Positions 32,308-41,020 of a stretch of DNA of 64,000 nt are shown piece after piece. A program made the position numbers and the translations under genes. The DNA lies in contig NZ_CP084622.1 in assembly GCF_020422885.1 (NCBI RefSeq), positions 1,445,001-1,509,000 of the forward strand, written 5' to 3'. Numbering within the stretch: position 1 is the stretch's first letter; the number at the start of each line of letters is the position of its first letter. Under the pieces are notes generated by a model, which ran no database searches, was not told where the DNA came from, and saw only the letters and a list, made by a program, of their open reading frames with translations. The stretch comes from Mesobacillus sp. S13. GTDB lineage: Bacteria; Bacillota; Bacilli; Bacillales; Cytobacillaceae.

Positions 32308-33870
32308 ATGCTTAAGAAAATATTCTCAAACTTTGTTTTTACTGTGTCAGCTGCGGTGATTCTGCTGTTCGTCGTAGTTGGAGCTATTGTACCGAAGAAG
32401 TTTGGTGCAATCGCTGGAGAACTTTTTAGTTTTACAACTTTTAATTTTGGCTGGTTCTATTTGCTGGCAGTGTTTATTATTGTTTTATTCTTGATTGGAC
32501 TGGCTGTCAGTAAATACGGAGCAATCCGGCTAGGCGGTGAAGGAGAGCGCCCTGAGTTTTCTTTCTTTACCTGGATCGGCATGCTTTTCTCAGCCGGTTT
32601 TGGAGCCGGGCTCGTTTTCTGGGGAATTGCTGAACCAATGAGCCATTTCTTTAACACGCCATTTGCCGATATAGAAGGAGAATCTAGGAATGCAGCCAGA
32701 GTCGCAATGGGCTATTCATTCTTTCACTGGGGAGTCAGTCAATGGTCCGTTTTTGCGATTGTTGGTTTAGTAATCGGGTTTCTTCAGTACCGCAAACAAA
32801 GAAACGGGCTGGTTTCTACTGCCCTTGAGCCGATTACCGGCACAAAACCTGCTGTGAAAAATACAATTGATACACTTGCTGTCGTAGCTACTGTAATGGG
32901 GATTGCCACGTCTGTCGGGCTTGGCGTCCTGCAAATGAATGGCGGCCTGAACGCTGTGTTTGATACAGGAAACTCCATCGGTATACAAATGATCATTATT
33001 TTAGTCATTTTCATTGCCTATATGATTTCGTCTTCAACCGGACTTGATAAAGGGATTGCGATGCTCAGCAACTTGAATCTAGGGATTGCAATCGTACTTT
33101 TGTTATTCGTTTTGATAGCTGGTCCTACAGTTTTTATCATGGAAAGCTTTACACTGGCAATTGGTGACTACTTCGCGAATTTCATCCAATATAGCCTGAG
33201 GCTGCAGCCCTACCAGGAAGGAACCTGGACAAGGGATTGGACGATCTTCTATTGGGCTTGGGCGATTGCCTGGTCTCCATTTGTTGGAGCGTTCGTAGCA
33301 CGTGTTTCAAAGGGAAGGACAATCAGGGAGTATATTTTTGGGGTCATGGTGATTCCACCTGTAATTGCCTGCCTTTGGATCGCAGCTTTCGGTGGAACTG
33401 CTTTATGGAATGACCTGAATTACGATACGGGGATCGCGGCAGCAGTAAACGAAGATTTAACTTCTGCCTTATTTAAAACATTTGAAGTGCTGCCAATGAC
33501 GTCGGTTTTATCGGTATTATCGATCATTTTGATTTTCACCTTCTTGGTCACATCAGCTGATTCGGCTACCTATATCCTGGCAAGTATGACGACATCTGGA
33601 AGTTTGAACCCTCCAAGATTCGCAAAAATCGTCTGGGGTTCATTAATGGCAGCTATATCTGCCGTGCTGCTATACGCTGGCGGACTCGAAGCATTGCAGA
33701 CTGCTTCGTTGATTGCAGCACTTCCATTTACAGTCTTGCTGCTATTGCTGATGTTCGCAATTCTTAAATTGCTGAAAAAAGAACCACTGCCGATCAGGCC
33801 AGCAGATTTAAGACGATTCCGCAGATTAGAGAAAGCGGCAAGCATAGAGCCAGAGAAACATAAAAAATGA
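32308..33870 (+). CDS. BCCT-family betaine/choline/carnitine transporter
   Basis: 520 residues and 12 membrane helices, from ATG 32308 (GGAGG upstream); the open frame runs back to 32170, but the first 46 codons are not family-like. Landmarks: WIGMLFSAGFGAGLVFWGIAEPMSHF, SFFHWGVSQWSVFAIVG, the GIATSVGLGVLQMNGGL segment, and the BCCT signature region DWTIFYWAWAIAWSPFVGAFVARVSKGRTIREY. OpuD-like: takes up a quaternary ammonium compatible solute, driven by Na+ or H+, in osmoprotection. The specific solute is not decidable. Terminator downstream. Confidence 0.95.
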   Translation: MLKKIFSNFVFTVSAAVILLFVVVGAIVPKKFGAIAGELFSFTTFNFGWFYLLAVFIIVLFLIGLAVSKYGAIRLGGEGERPEFSFFTWIGMLFSAGFGAGLVFWGIAEPMSHFFNTPFADIEGESRNAARVAMGYSFFHWGVSQWSVFAIVGLVIGFLQYRKQRNGLVSTALEPITGTKPAVKNTIDTLAVVATVMGIATSVGLGVLQMNGGLNAVFDTGNSIGIQMIIILVIFIAYMISSSTGLDKGIAMLSNLNLGIAIVLLLFVLIAGPTVFIMESFTLAIGDYFANFIQYSLRLQPYQEGTWTRDWTIFYWAWAIAWSPFVGAFVARVSKGRTIREYIFGVMVIPPVIACLWIAAFGGTALWNDLNYDTGIAAAVNEDLTSALFKTFEVLPMTSVLSVLSIILIFTFLVTSADSATYILASMTTSGSLNPPRFAKIVWGSLMAAISAVLLYAGGLEALQTASLIAALPFTVLLLLLMFAILKLLKKEPLPIRPADLRRFRRLEKAASIEPEKHKK

Positions 33871-33904
33871 ACTAGGCATATCTAAAATAGCTGGACATTA
33901 AATG

Positions 33905-33953
33905 ACAGACTGCAGACAGACTCGATTCGGGTTTGTCCACAGTCTGTTTTTTT
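33905..33953 (+). terminator. Terminator after the BCCT gene
   Basis: ACAGACTG pairs with CAGTCTGT around an inner CAGAC/GTTTG arm, then a T-run. Confidence 0.75.
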
Positions 33954-34158
33954 ATGTTGATATGCGATTTGGCCGTTGTGCTAAATTGATAAGAGTGACA
34001 CACTAAAACATGTTTGAAAATAAACCAATCAGGGGTGGGAAACTTTTTTAAAAGTGGAGAAGGAACTTCATTTAAAACCACTTAAATAAATGGGGCGCTA
34101 GCCGATATAATTACCATGTAATCAGCGTGAAAATACAGCTAAGGGATGTTTGCCAAGA

Positions 34159-36198
34159 ATGTTTATAACTCATAAACCTGAAAATATTGTTATTTTACAA
34201 GGAGAATATTCTCCGTCAATTGTATTTCTTTCGGTAGTCATCGCGTTTCTCGCTTCCTTTACTGCCCTTTCAATGAATGAGAGGATCAGAAAGAATGGTT
34301 TTTTTAGCAGGAATCTTTGGCTGGTCCTCGCGTCTATTGCTATGGGAATGGGGATTTGGGCGATGCATTTCATCGGAATGAGTGCTTTCAGGCTTCCGGT
34401 GACCATGGAATATAATTTTCCAGCCACTATCTTCTCTGTTTTTCCAGCGGTAATGGCTTCGTACCTGGCGTTTTATATCTCAAATCGGACCAACCTAACT
34501 CCGTGGCCTAAAATACTTGCCGGGATCATTATGGGAATCGGAATTGCTTCGATGCATTATATTGGAATGTCTGCGATGGAAATGGAAATCGAATATGCTT
34601 ATCGGCCAGTTCTATTCATTCTATCCATCCTGATTGCCATTCTTGTTTCCTATGTTGCGCTATACATATTTACCAGCCTGCAAAAGTTCATGGGAAACTT
34701 TTTTCTCAAGCTAATCACATCCTTATTGATGGGGATCGCTGTCGCCAGCATGCATTATATAGGTATGGAGGCGATTGTTTTTTATACGGAGGGAAATCCT
34801 CTGCCACCAACATCGCATACGCATCATATGAATTTGCAAATGCTCATTGTTTCTGTGACATTGGGCATTGGAGTGATCTTAGGACTTTCTGGTCTATCAA
34901 GCTTGCTCGATCGGTATGTCGATTTTCGTTTGAATCATTTCGATGCTTTGACAGGGATGCCAAATAGACGACAGTTTGAAAAAATGCTCAATGTCTCCTC
35001 GCCAGCAAGTTTGGCCATCCTCCACATACATGGACTGGAAAAGTGGAATAGACGATATGGCTATGAAGTTGGCGATGATGTGATTAAGACTATCAGCGAA
35101 ATTCTTGTCAAGCTCAAGCCCGCGTTCTGTATGTTGTACAGAATAGAAGGCAATCGCTTTGCCCTGGTCTTAGAGAATGAACCTGACACTGAAAAATTGA
35201 AAATTTCCCTGGAAAGAATCATGGCTTTTTTGAGTAAACCGTTAGTTATTAATGAAAAGAAATTGCCCATTGAAATGGTCTGCGCAGTGGCTTCTTCTGA
35301 AGCGAATGGCCGTCCAGAACTATTCTCGAATACGATGGCAGTACTTCAACATTCTAACACCGCTTATAATCATGCAGTGATTGAATATGACCCTAAAATC
35401 CATACCTTCGCTTTTGAGCGAAATCTGATTCAGGACATAGACAGGGCGATGCAGGAAGACGAACTTTTTGTTTTATACCAGCCTAAAATATGTTCCAAGA
35501 CTCGGGTCGTGTTTGGAGTTGAAGCTTTGCTTCGTTGGAAGCATTCCATACATGGTGTGATTTCACCAGGTATTTTTATACCGATTCTTGAAGAAAACGG
35601 GAAAATGCATGAAGTTACAGATTGGCTCATTGATCATGTATGCAAGCAAATCAGCTTTTGGAACAGTCATGAACTGCCAATTTTCAAGGTAGCGATCAAT
35701 ATACCAGGATCCTACTTTACATCACCACACTTAATGGAAACATTGAAGCAGAGCGTTTCGAAGTATGGGATCGAAAGCAATTATCTTGAGCTTGAAATTA
35801 CTGAGACGAGTGTAATTGATCAGATCGAAGATGCAATCAGGGCAGTTGGGGATTTCAAAGAATTTGGTTTTACGGTCGCCCTAGATGATTTTGGGACGGG
35901 CGTATCATCATTATCTTATTTAAAACGGCTGCCGATTTCGACCATGAAAATAGACAAATCCTTTGTGGATGATGTCCCTCAATCAGAAAAAGATTCTGCG
36001 ATCATGAAAGCCATCATTAGTCTCGGACATTCATTGAAATTAAAAGTGGTGATTGAGGGAGTGGAAAATGAAGAACAAATGAATTTCCTTTCCTCTAATT
36101 CCGAAAATCCAATTATTCAGGGTTATTTCTACTCTAAACCGCTAGATGCAGATGAGCTTGTTAGTTGGATCGATAATTTTAATGAGATTGCTGTCTGA
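34159..36198 (+). CDS. MHYT-GGDEF-EAL protein, predicted c-di-GMP phosphodiesterase
   Basis: 679 residues from ATG 34159 (AAGGGATG ten bases upstream; TTG 34150 is in frame). Residues 1-250: seven-helix MHYT sensor with three copies of the motif (AMHFIGMSAF, SMHYIGMSAM, SMHYIGMEAI), a proposed Cu/O2/NO-sensing module. Residues about 255-400: GGDEF-like domain whose active-site loop reads RIEGNRFALVL instead of GGDEF, so cyclase activity is unlikely. Residues about 415-675: EAL domain with EALLRW, ALDDFGTGVSSLSYL, MKIDKSF, VIEGVEN and QGYFYSKPL, all catalytic positions kept. Predicted to degrade c-di-GMP in response to a membrane signal. It resembles YkoW of B. subtilis in layout. Confidence 0.93.
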   Translation: MFITHKPENIVILQGEYSPSIVFLSVVIAFLASFTALSMNERIRKNGFFSRNLWLVLASIAMGMGIWAMHFIGMSAFRLPVTMEYNFPATIFSVFPAVMASYLAFYISNRTNLTPWPKILAGIIMGIGIASMHYIGMSAMEMEIEYAYRPVLFILSILIAILVSYVALYIFTSLQKFMGNFFLKLITSLLMGIAVASMHYIGMEAIVFYTEGNPLPPTSHTHHMNLQMLIVSVTLGIGVILGLSGLSSLLDRYVDFRLNHFDALTGMPNRRQFEKMLNVSSPASLAILHIHGLEKWNRRYGYEVGDDVIKTISEILVKLKPAFCMLYRIEGNRFALVLENEPDTEKLKISLERIMAFLSKPLVINEKKLPIEMVCAVASSEANGRPELFSNTMAVLQHSNTAYNHAVIEYDPKIHTFAFERNLIQDIDRAMQEDELFVLYQPKICSKTRVVFGVEALLRWKHSIHGVISPGIFIPILEENGKMHEVTDWLIDHVCKQISFWNSHELPIFKVAINIPGSYFTSPHLMETLKQSVSKYGIESNYLELEITETSVIDQIEDAIRAVGDFKEFGFTVALDDFGTGVSSLSYLKRLPISTMKIDKSFVDDVPQSEKDSAIMKAIISLGHSLKLKVVIEGVENEEQMNFLSSNSENPIIQGYFYSKPLDADELVSWIDNFNEIAV

Positions 36199-36291
36199 GA
36201 AAATATTCTATGAAACTTTTAATTTTTTCAAAATATACATGAGGTATCTTCATTTTTATGGCGATACATCTAAAACAAAGGAGAAAACTAG

Positions 36292-36981
36292 ATGAATTTA
36301 ACGATTTCACAGATCAAAAAGAAATCCCTTGCCACTTTAAAAGGAAAGTGGGGCCTTGCTGTCGCTCTTACTCTTATAGTTTTTCTGATCACGACGTTCG
36401 TGCCCACGATTGTAGAGATCTTGTTAAGTGGAGGATTTTCTCAGTGGTTTAATCAAACTGAAACGCCAGTAATTGCAGATATGGTTAATCTATTCATTTC
36501 ATTTTTATTCATCCCGCTGACGGTTGCCAGCTACTGGTTCTATTTAAGTATTGCCAGGTGGAATGACCCGAAAATCTCTGATGTATTTGCGGTATATAAA
36601 GAATGGGAGCTTTCACTTAAGTTAATCGGGACTTCGATCCTCGTTGGAATTTTTACGATGCTATGGGCTTTATTATTAATTATCCCAGGCATTATCAAAG
36701 GGCTATCCTATTCTCAAGTATTCTTCCTGCTTAGGGATAACCCGGAATTCTCGGCTCTTGAAGCGATTACGGAAAGTAAAGTCAGGATGAAAGGCTATAA
36801 GTGGAAATATTTCCTGATGAACCTCAGTTTTATAGGTTGGGCATTCATTGCCATCTTTACCCTTGGAATTGGTTTCCTTTGGCTGACTCCATACATCAGT
36901 ACAGCAAATGCAACCTTCTATAATGAATTGATCGCGCCGCAAGGCCATGAAGAACCGGAGTCAACGGATTTGGAAAGCTAA
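36292..36981 (+). CDS. DUF975 membrane protein
   Basis: 229 residues with the DUF975 opening TISQIKKKSLATLKGKWGLAV and four to five membrane segments; landmarks ALLLIIPGIIKGLSYSQVFFLLRDNPEFSALEAITESKVRMKGYKWKYF and LGIGFLWLTPYISTANATFYNEL. AAAGGAG precedes the ATG. These are widespread small integral membrane proteins in Firmicutes whose function is not known. It stands alone between the EAL gene and its own terminator. Confidence 0.9.
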   Translation: MNLTISQIKKKSLATLKGKWGLAVALTLIVFLITTFVPTIVEILLSGGFSQWFNQTETPVIADMVNLFISFLFIPLTVASYWFYLSIARWNDPKISDVFAVYKEWELSLKLIGTSILVGIFTMLWALLLIIPGIIKGLSYSQVFFLLRDNPEFSALEAITESKVRMKGYKWKYFLMNLSFIGWAFIAIFTLGIGFLWLTPYISTANATFYNELIAPQGHEEPESTDLES

Positions 36982-36992
36982 CATGAAAACGT

Positions 36993-37018
36993 CCAGCTAC
37001 TTGTAGCTGGGCTTTTTT
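36993..37018 (+). terminator. Terminator after the DUF975 gene
   Basis: CCAGCTAC pairs with GTAGCTGG across two bases, then GCTTTTTT. Confidence 0.85.
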
Positions 37019-37167
37019 ACGGACTTTCATTTATTAAGAAGTGTCTGTTTGCCATGTTTGTGTTCATGTAAAGCAGGCAGTCCAAACAAACGCAAAAAAT
37101 ATTGAAGGATAATTGTGGAAGATGCCGAATAGTATTAGTTCACGAAACTTAAGAAATGAGGGGAATT

Positions 37168-37719
37168 ATGGGAGTAGACAGATCTCAACTGTTTTTAATC
37201 GATCAGAAGGAAGGGTTCAAACCTACTTTCGGTCATCTGGTGTCTATGATGAATTATGTACGTTCCACTACCCTTGAAGCAGTAGAAGGCCTCACAAAAG
37301 AGGAACTGGATTTCCTAATTCATGATGAAGCAAATTCAATAGGCATGCTGCTTGCCCATATGGTTGCGGTAGAAAGAATCTATCAAATCGTGACTTTTGA
37401 GAGAAGGAATCCAACTGCTGAAGAGGAAGAAGCCCTTTCGGCAGGCCTAGAACTTGGGGGAAAAGGAAAGGCAGCATTCAAAGGGTTTCCTCTGGAACAT
37501 TATCTGGCTGATCTCGACGCTGCACGGGAAGATACGTACAATAAATTCCGGACACTTTCTGACGAGTGGCTGTTTGAGCAGACGAACTGGTGGTGGAACG
37601 AACAAGGAAACAATTACTTTAAATGGTTCCATGTGTTTGAAGATGAGATTAACCACCGAGGGCAGATTAGGATGATTAAAAAGATTTATAGTATAGAAAA
37701 AAATCATGTCGTTAAATGA
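37168..37719 (+). CDS. DinB/YfiT-like four-helix protein
   Basis: 183 residues from ATG 37168 (GAGGGG upstream; the frame opens at 37156). DinB landmarks: HLVSMMNYVRSTTLEAVEGLTKEELDF, the first metal His in IGMLLAHMVAVERIYQ, and the paired His in FKWFHVFEDEINHRGQIRMIKKIY at the C-terminal helix. Three His in such positions bind a divalent metal in this superfamily, which includes bacillithiol transferases and DNA-damage-inducible proteins. The substrate is unknown. Confidence 0.9.
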   Translation: MGVDRSQLFLIDQKEGFKPTFGHLVSMMNYVRSTTLEAVEGLTKEELDFLIHDEANSIGMLLAHMVAVERIYQIVTFERRNPTAEEEEALSAGLELGGKGKAAFKGFPLEHYLADLDAAREDTYNKFRTLSDEWLFEQTNWWWNEQGNNYFKWFHVFEDEINHRGQIRMIKKIYSIEKNHVVK

Positions 37720-37736
37720 CTCAATTTAAGCCTGTG

Positions 37737-37758
37737 GTACTCCGCGGGTGCTTTTTTT
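37737..37758 (+). terminator. Terminator after the DinB gene
   Basis: GTACTC pairs with GGGTGC (G-U pairs) across CGC, then TTTTTTT. Confidence 0.6.
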
Positions 37759-37820
37759 ATATTGAATGAATAATCAGAAAATAATATAATTAGTTAAAGA
37801 ATTAAAAAGGAGGTTTGCAT

Positions 37821-38432
37821 TTGAATAAGTTATATAAGGATTTTATATTTTTTCCTGATATTAGTATACTAATTGTTTTAATTCTTACGGGATTCGGAAC
37901 TTCTCTACTCAAGGGTATTACATGGTTCATGATTTTCTTTTTCCTTATTGGTATGATTGCCTTTGCTTTCAGCGAATACTTTACTCACCGTTTCTTTTTC
38001 CATATTAAGGCCCCGGAAAATCCTTTATTCCTGAGGTTCATGAAAAGAATCCACTATGACCATCATGCTGATCCTAACAACCTAAAGCTTCTTTTCCTGC
38101 CACTGTGGTACAGTCTTCCCGGTTTTTTAGTCCTGTCTTACCTCGTATATTTTATTTCCAATAGCTTCAATCTGTCCATAGCATTCGGTACCGGTCTGAT
38201 GACGATGCTATTGGTCTATGAATGGAAGCATTATGTTGCCCATCGTCCCATTAAGCCAAAGACCAAATTTGGACGTTGGGTAAAGCAAATCCATATACTT
38301 CATCACTACAAGAATGAAAACTTCTGGTATGGAGTCAGCACACCGTTTGCCGACTTTCTATTTGGAACCTTTAAGGATGAAAAAAATGTTGAAACAAGTA
38401 GAACAGTTAAGGAATTGGAAAAACGTGCGTAG
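37821..38432 (+). CDS. Fatty-acid hydroxylase superfamily membrane protein
   Basis: 203 residues from TTG 37821 (AAAAAGGAGG eight bases upstream; TTG 37815 in frame). Four membrane segments and the histidine boxes of the di-iron hydroxylase/desaturase family: EYFTHRFFFH (about 53-62), RIHYDHHADP (about 77-86), HYVAHRP (about 137-143) and HILHHYKNENFWYGV (about 156-170). Predicted to hydroxylate a membrane lipid using O2; substrate unknown. Single gene. Confidence 0.9.
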   Translation: MNKLYKDFIFFPDISILIVLILTGFGTSLLKGITWFMIFFFLIGMIAFAFSEYFTHRFFFHIKAPENPLFLRFMKRIHYDHHADPNNLKLLFLPLWYSLPGFLVLSYLVYFISNSFNLSIAFGTGLMTMLLVYEWKHYVAHRPIKPKTKFGRWVKQIHILHHYKNENFWYGVSTPFADFLFGTFKDEKNVETSRTVKELEKRA

Positions 38433-38518
38433 TCAGTATCAAGCCTGATTCCCTCTTAAGGAAATCAGGCTATTCAGTTGTTATCAGGTAGGAAAATAAC
38501 GAAATTTCTACAAATTTT

Positions 38519-38547
38519 TGAAACCTATTCCCATGACAATCGTATTA
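38519..38547 (+). promoter_or_regulatory. SigW promoter of the NfeD-flotillin operon
   Basis: TGAAAC (38519-38524), 16-base spacer, CGTATTA (38541-38547): an excellent match to the SigW form TGAAAC-N16-CGTA. 65 bases before the first gene. Confidence 0.85.
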
Positions 38548-38611
38548 CATATCAAGAAATAAATGGAATAAGGGAGGGTGCTTGTTCGATTTTAGCAAGG
38601 GGTGAGTAAAA

Positions 38612-39148
38612 ATGGAGCTGTTTGGCATACCATTAGAAACGATTTATTTTTACGGGTTGGTCATTTCGGGTGGTGTCACAATCATTTATTTATTTTTTGG
38701 GGATGCCCTTGAGGGACTGACAGAAGCTATTCCTTTTGTGAATCCAACTTTAATTTTTTCCTTTGTTGCGATTTTTTCAGCAGGTGGGTATTTAGGCGAA
38801 GTTTTTACAAAGCTGCACAGCGTTCTGATTGCTGCTGCTTCTGCAATTATTGCTCTTATTCTAGTCACTTTGCTGAATGTATTTGTGCTGATCCCACTAT
38901 CCAATGCTGAAGAGTCTCTCGTGTATAAAGAGAGTGACTTAAGAGGGAGGATTGGGACTGTCATAACTGGAATTCCGGTCGACGGCTATGGAGAGGTCAT
39001 GATTGAGAATATCAGCGGCCGCATCTCTAAGCCAGCTGTCAGCTTCACAAAAACTGAAATTCCATATGGAAAAAAAGTATTGATCATCGATATTGAAAAT
39101 GGAGTCCTGCAAGTCAAGATGTACGAAGAGTTAGAGACTTATATTTAG
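38612..39148 (+). CDS. yuaF: YuaF-like NfeD-family membrane protein
   Basis: 178 residues. Four membrane segments (about residues 10-100) are followed by a C-terminal OB-fold NfeD domain (LRGRIGTVITGIPVDGYGEVMIENISGRISKPAVSF). NfeD proteins are coupled to flotillins; YuaF of B. subtilis is encoded just before YuaG and is induced with it by SigW during cell-envelope stress. Here it lies 11 bases before the flotillin gene. The AAGGGGTGAG ribosome site precedes the ATG. Confidence 0.93.
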   Translation: MELFGIPLETIYFYGLVISGGVTIIYLFFGDALEGLTEAIPFVNPTLIFSFVAIFSAGGYLGEVFTKLHSVLIAAASAIIALILVTLLNVFVLIPLSNAEESLVYKESDLRGRIGTVITGIPVDGYGEVMIENISGRISKPAVSFTKTEIPYGKKVLIIDIENGVLQVKMYEELETYI

Positions 39149-39159
39149 GGGGAAAAGGT

Positions 39160-40707
39160 ATGGATCTTATGTTTATTGTTATTGGTTTTGTTGTTTTCCT
39201 TGTTATCGCAATGGTTGCCGTTTTCATCACCAAATATAAAACGGCTGGGCCTGACGAAGCCTTGATTGTTACGGGCAGCTTCTTGGGAAGCCGGAATGTG
39301 CACACGGATGAATCGAATAATAAAATAAAAATCATCCGAGGCGGCGGTACGTTCATCTTCCCTGTATTCCAGCAATCCCGCCCGTTAAGCCTGCTCTCGA
39401 GCAAGCTTGAAGTAACCACTCCGGAAGTTTACACAGAGCAAGGCGTGCCAGTAATGGCGGATGGAACGGCTATCATCAAGATTGGCGGATCCATCAGTGA
39501 AATCGCAACTGCTGCTGAGCAGTTTCTTGGAAAAACGAAAGAAGATCGGGAGAATGAAGCAAAGGAAGTTTTAGAAGGGCATTTGCGTTCCATTCTAGGA
39601 TCGATGACTGTAGAAGAAATCTATAAGAACCGTGATAAGTTCTCTCAGGAAGTCCAGCGTGTTGCATCACAGGATCTTGCAAAAATGGGACTTATCATTG
39701 TTTCATTCACAATCAAGGATGTCCGTGATAAAAACGGGTACCTTGACTCCCTTGGTAAACCTCGTATTGCCCAGGTAAAACGAGATGCGGACATCGCGAC
39801 GGCTGATGCGGAAAAAGAAACACGCATCAAGAAAGCGGAAGCGGATAAAGAAGCGAAGAAGGCAGAGTTTGAACGGGCGACTGAAATTGCCGAAGCTGAA
39901 AAAATCAATGGCCTTAAGATGGCGGAATTCCGCCGTGAGCAAGACATTGCCAAGGCACGTGCCGACCAGGCATATGACCTTGAAAATGCCCGTGCTCAGC
40001 AAGAGGTAACAGAGCAGGAAATGCAAGTAAAGATCATCGAGCGCCAAAAGCAAATCGAGCTCGAAGAAAAAGAAATTCTGCGTCGTGAACGCCAGTATGA
40101 TTCCGAGGTCAAGAAAAAGGCTGATGCTGACCGCTATGCTGTTGAACAATCCGCAGCAGCTGATAAGGCGAAGCAAATCGCTGAAGCAGATGCAAATAAA
40201 TACCGTATTGAAGCAATGGCTAAAGCGGAGGCAGAAAAAGTCCGTATGGATGGTATGGCAAAAGCAGAAGCCGAGCGCGCTCAGGGTGAATCAGAAGCTG
40301 AAATTATCCGCCTGAAAGGTCTCGCAGAAGCAGAAGCAAAAGAGAAGATCGCTGAAGCATTCGAACAGTTCGGCCAGGCTGCAATCCTTGACATGATTTT
40401 GAAAATGCTTCCTGAATACGCGAAGCAAGTTGCAGCGCCACTTGGAAACATTGACAAGATCACTGTTGTCGACACAGGAGGAAGTGACTCTAATGGCGGA
40501 GCGAACAAGGTAACGGGCTATGCCACCAATTTAATGGCAACACTTCAAGAGTCCTTAAAAGCTTCGTCAGGAATCGATGTCAAAGACCTAATCGAAAACT
40601 TCTCAGGAAAAGCGAATGTAAGACACAGTATTGATGCATTGACAGATGAAATTCGTGATACTAAGACCGAAAATAGGATTGAAGCTGTGATAAAACAGGA
40701 AGAATAG
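39160..40707 (+). CDS. yuaG: Flotillin (YuaG/FloT)
   Basis: 515 residues: N-terminal membrane hairpin (MDLMFIVIGFVVFLVIAMVAVFI), SPFH/PHB domain (about 30-210; GTFIFPVFQQSRPLSLLSSKLEV, RSILGSMTVEEIYKNRDKFSQEV), then a long Ala/Glu/Lys coiled coil (about 215-420) with the EAEAE-type repeats of flotillins, and a C-terminal tail. It organises functional membrane microdomains and helps the cell cope with envelope stress. Co-transcribed with the NfeD gene from a SigW promoter. A terminator and a phased 20 bp array follow. Confidence 0.96.
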   Translation: MDLMFIVIGFVVFLVIAMVAVFITKYKTAGPDEALIVTGSFLGSRNVHTDESNNKIKIIRGGGTFIFPVFQQSRPLSLLSSKLEVTTPEVYTEQGVPVMADGTAIIKIGGSISEIATAAEQFLGKTKEDRENEAKEVLEGHLRSILGSMTVEEIYKNRDKFSQEVQRVASQDLAKMGLIIVSFTIKDVRDKNGYLDSLGKPRIAQVKRDADIATADAEKETRIKKAEADKEAKKAEFERATEIAEAEKINGLKMAEFRREQDIAKARADQAYDLENARAQQEVTEQEMQVKIIERQKQIELEEKEILRRERQYDSEVKKKADADRYAVEQSAAADKAKQIAEADANKYRIEAMAKAEAEKVRMDGMAKAEAERAQGESEAEIIRLKGLAEAEAKEKIAEAFEQFGQAAILDMILKMLPEYAKQVAAPLGNIDKITVVDTGGSDSNGGANKVTGYATNLMATLQESLKASSGIDVKDLIENFSGKANVRHSIDALTDEIRDTKTENRIEAVIKQEE

Positions 40708-40712
40708 AAGGG

Positions 40713-40747
40713 AAACCCGCCTGGACACCGATTTCAGGCGGGTTTTT
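40713..40747 (+). terminator. Terminator of the flotillin operon
   Basis: AAACCCGCCTG pairs with CAGGCGGGTTT across eleven bases, then TT. Confidence 0.85.
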
Positions 40748-40827
40748 AATTGAGAAGGTACTATTATATAGTGATGAAAATCCATTTAATAGAGAAAATG
40801 TTATTTTTATATCCGAAAACAATTTTT

Positions 40828-40935
40828 TATAGCGACATATTCGATAATATAGCGACTTTTACAATTATATAGCGACTTTTTGATTTTTATAGCGAGTTTT
40901 TTTGTTTTATAGCGACTTTTTCGGTTTTATAGCGA
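40828..40935. repeat. Tandem array, 6 units of 20 bp
   Basis: TATAGCGA recurs at 40828, 40848, 40868, 40888, 40908 and 40928, an exact step of 20, each followed by C/G and a T-rich stretch. It lies between the converging flotillin and permease/peptidase-like genes. No ORF is supported in 40748-41020. Confidence 0.92.
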
Positions 40936-41020
40936 ACTGGAAAAAATCACTCGTTTTTTCCAGTTGCATTACAATAAAATCGCCTGAACTCACTAAAACA
41001 AGCTCAGGCGAACACAAACA

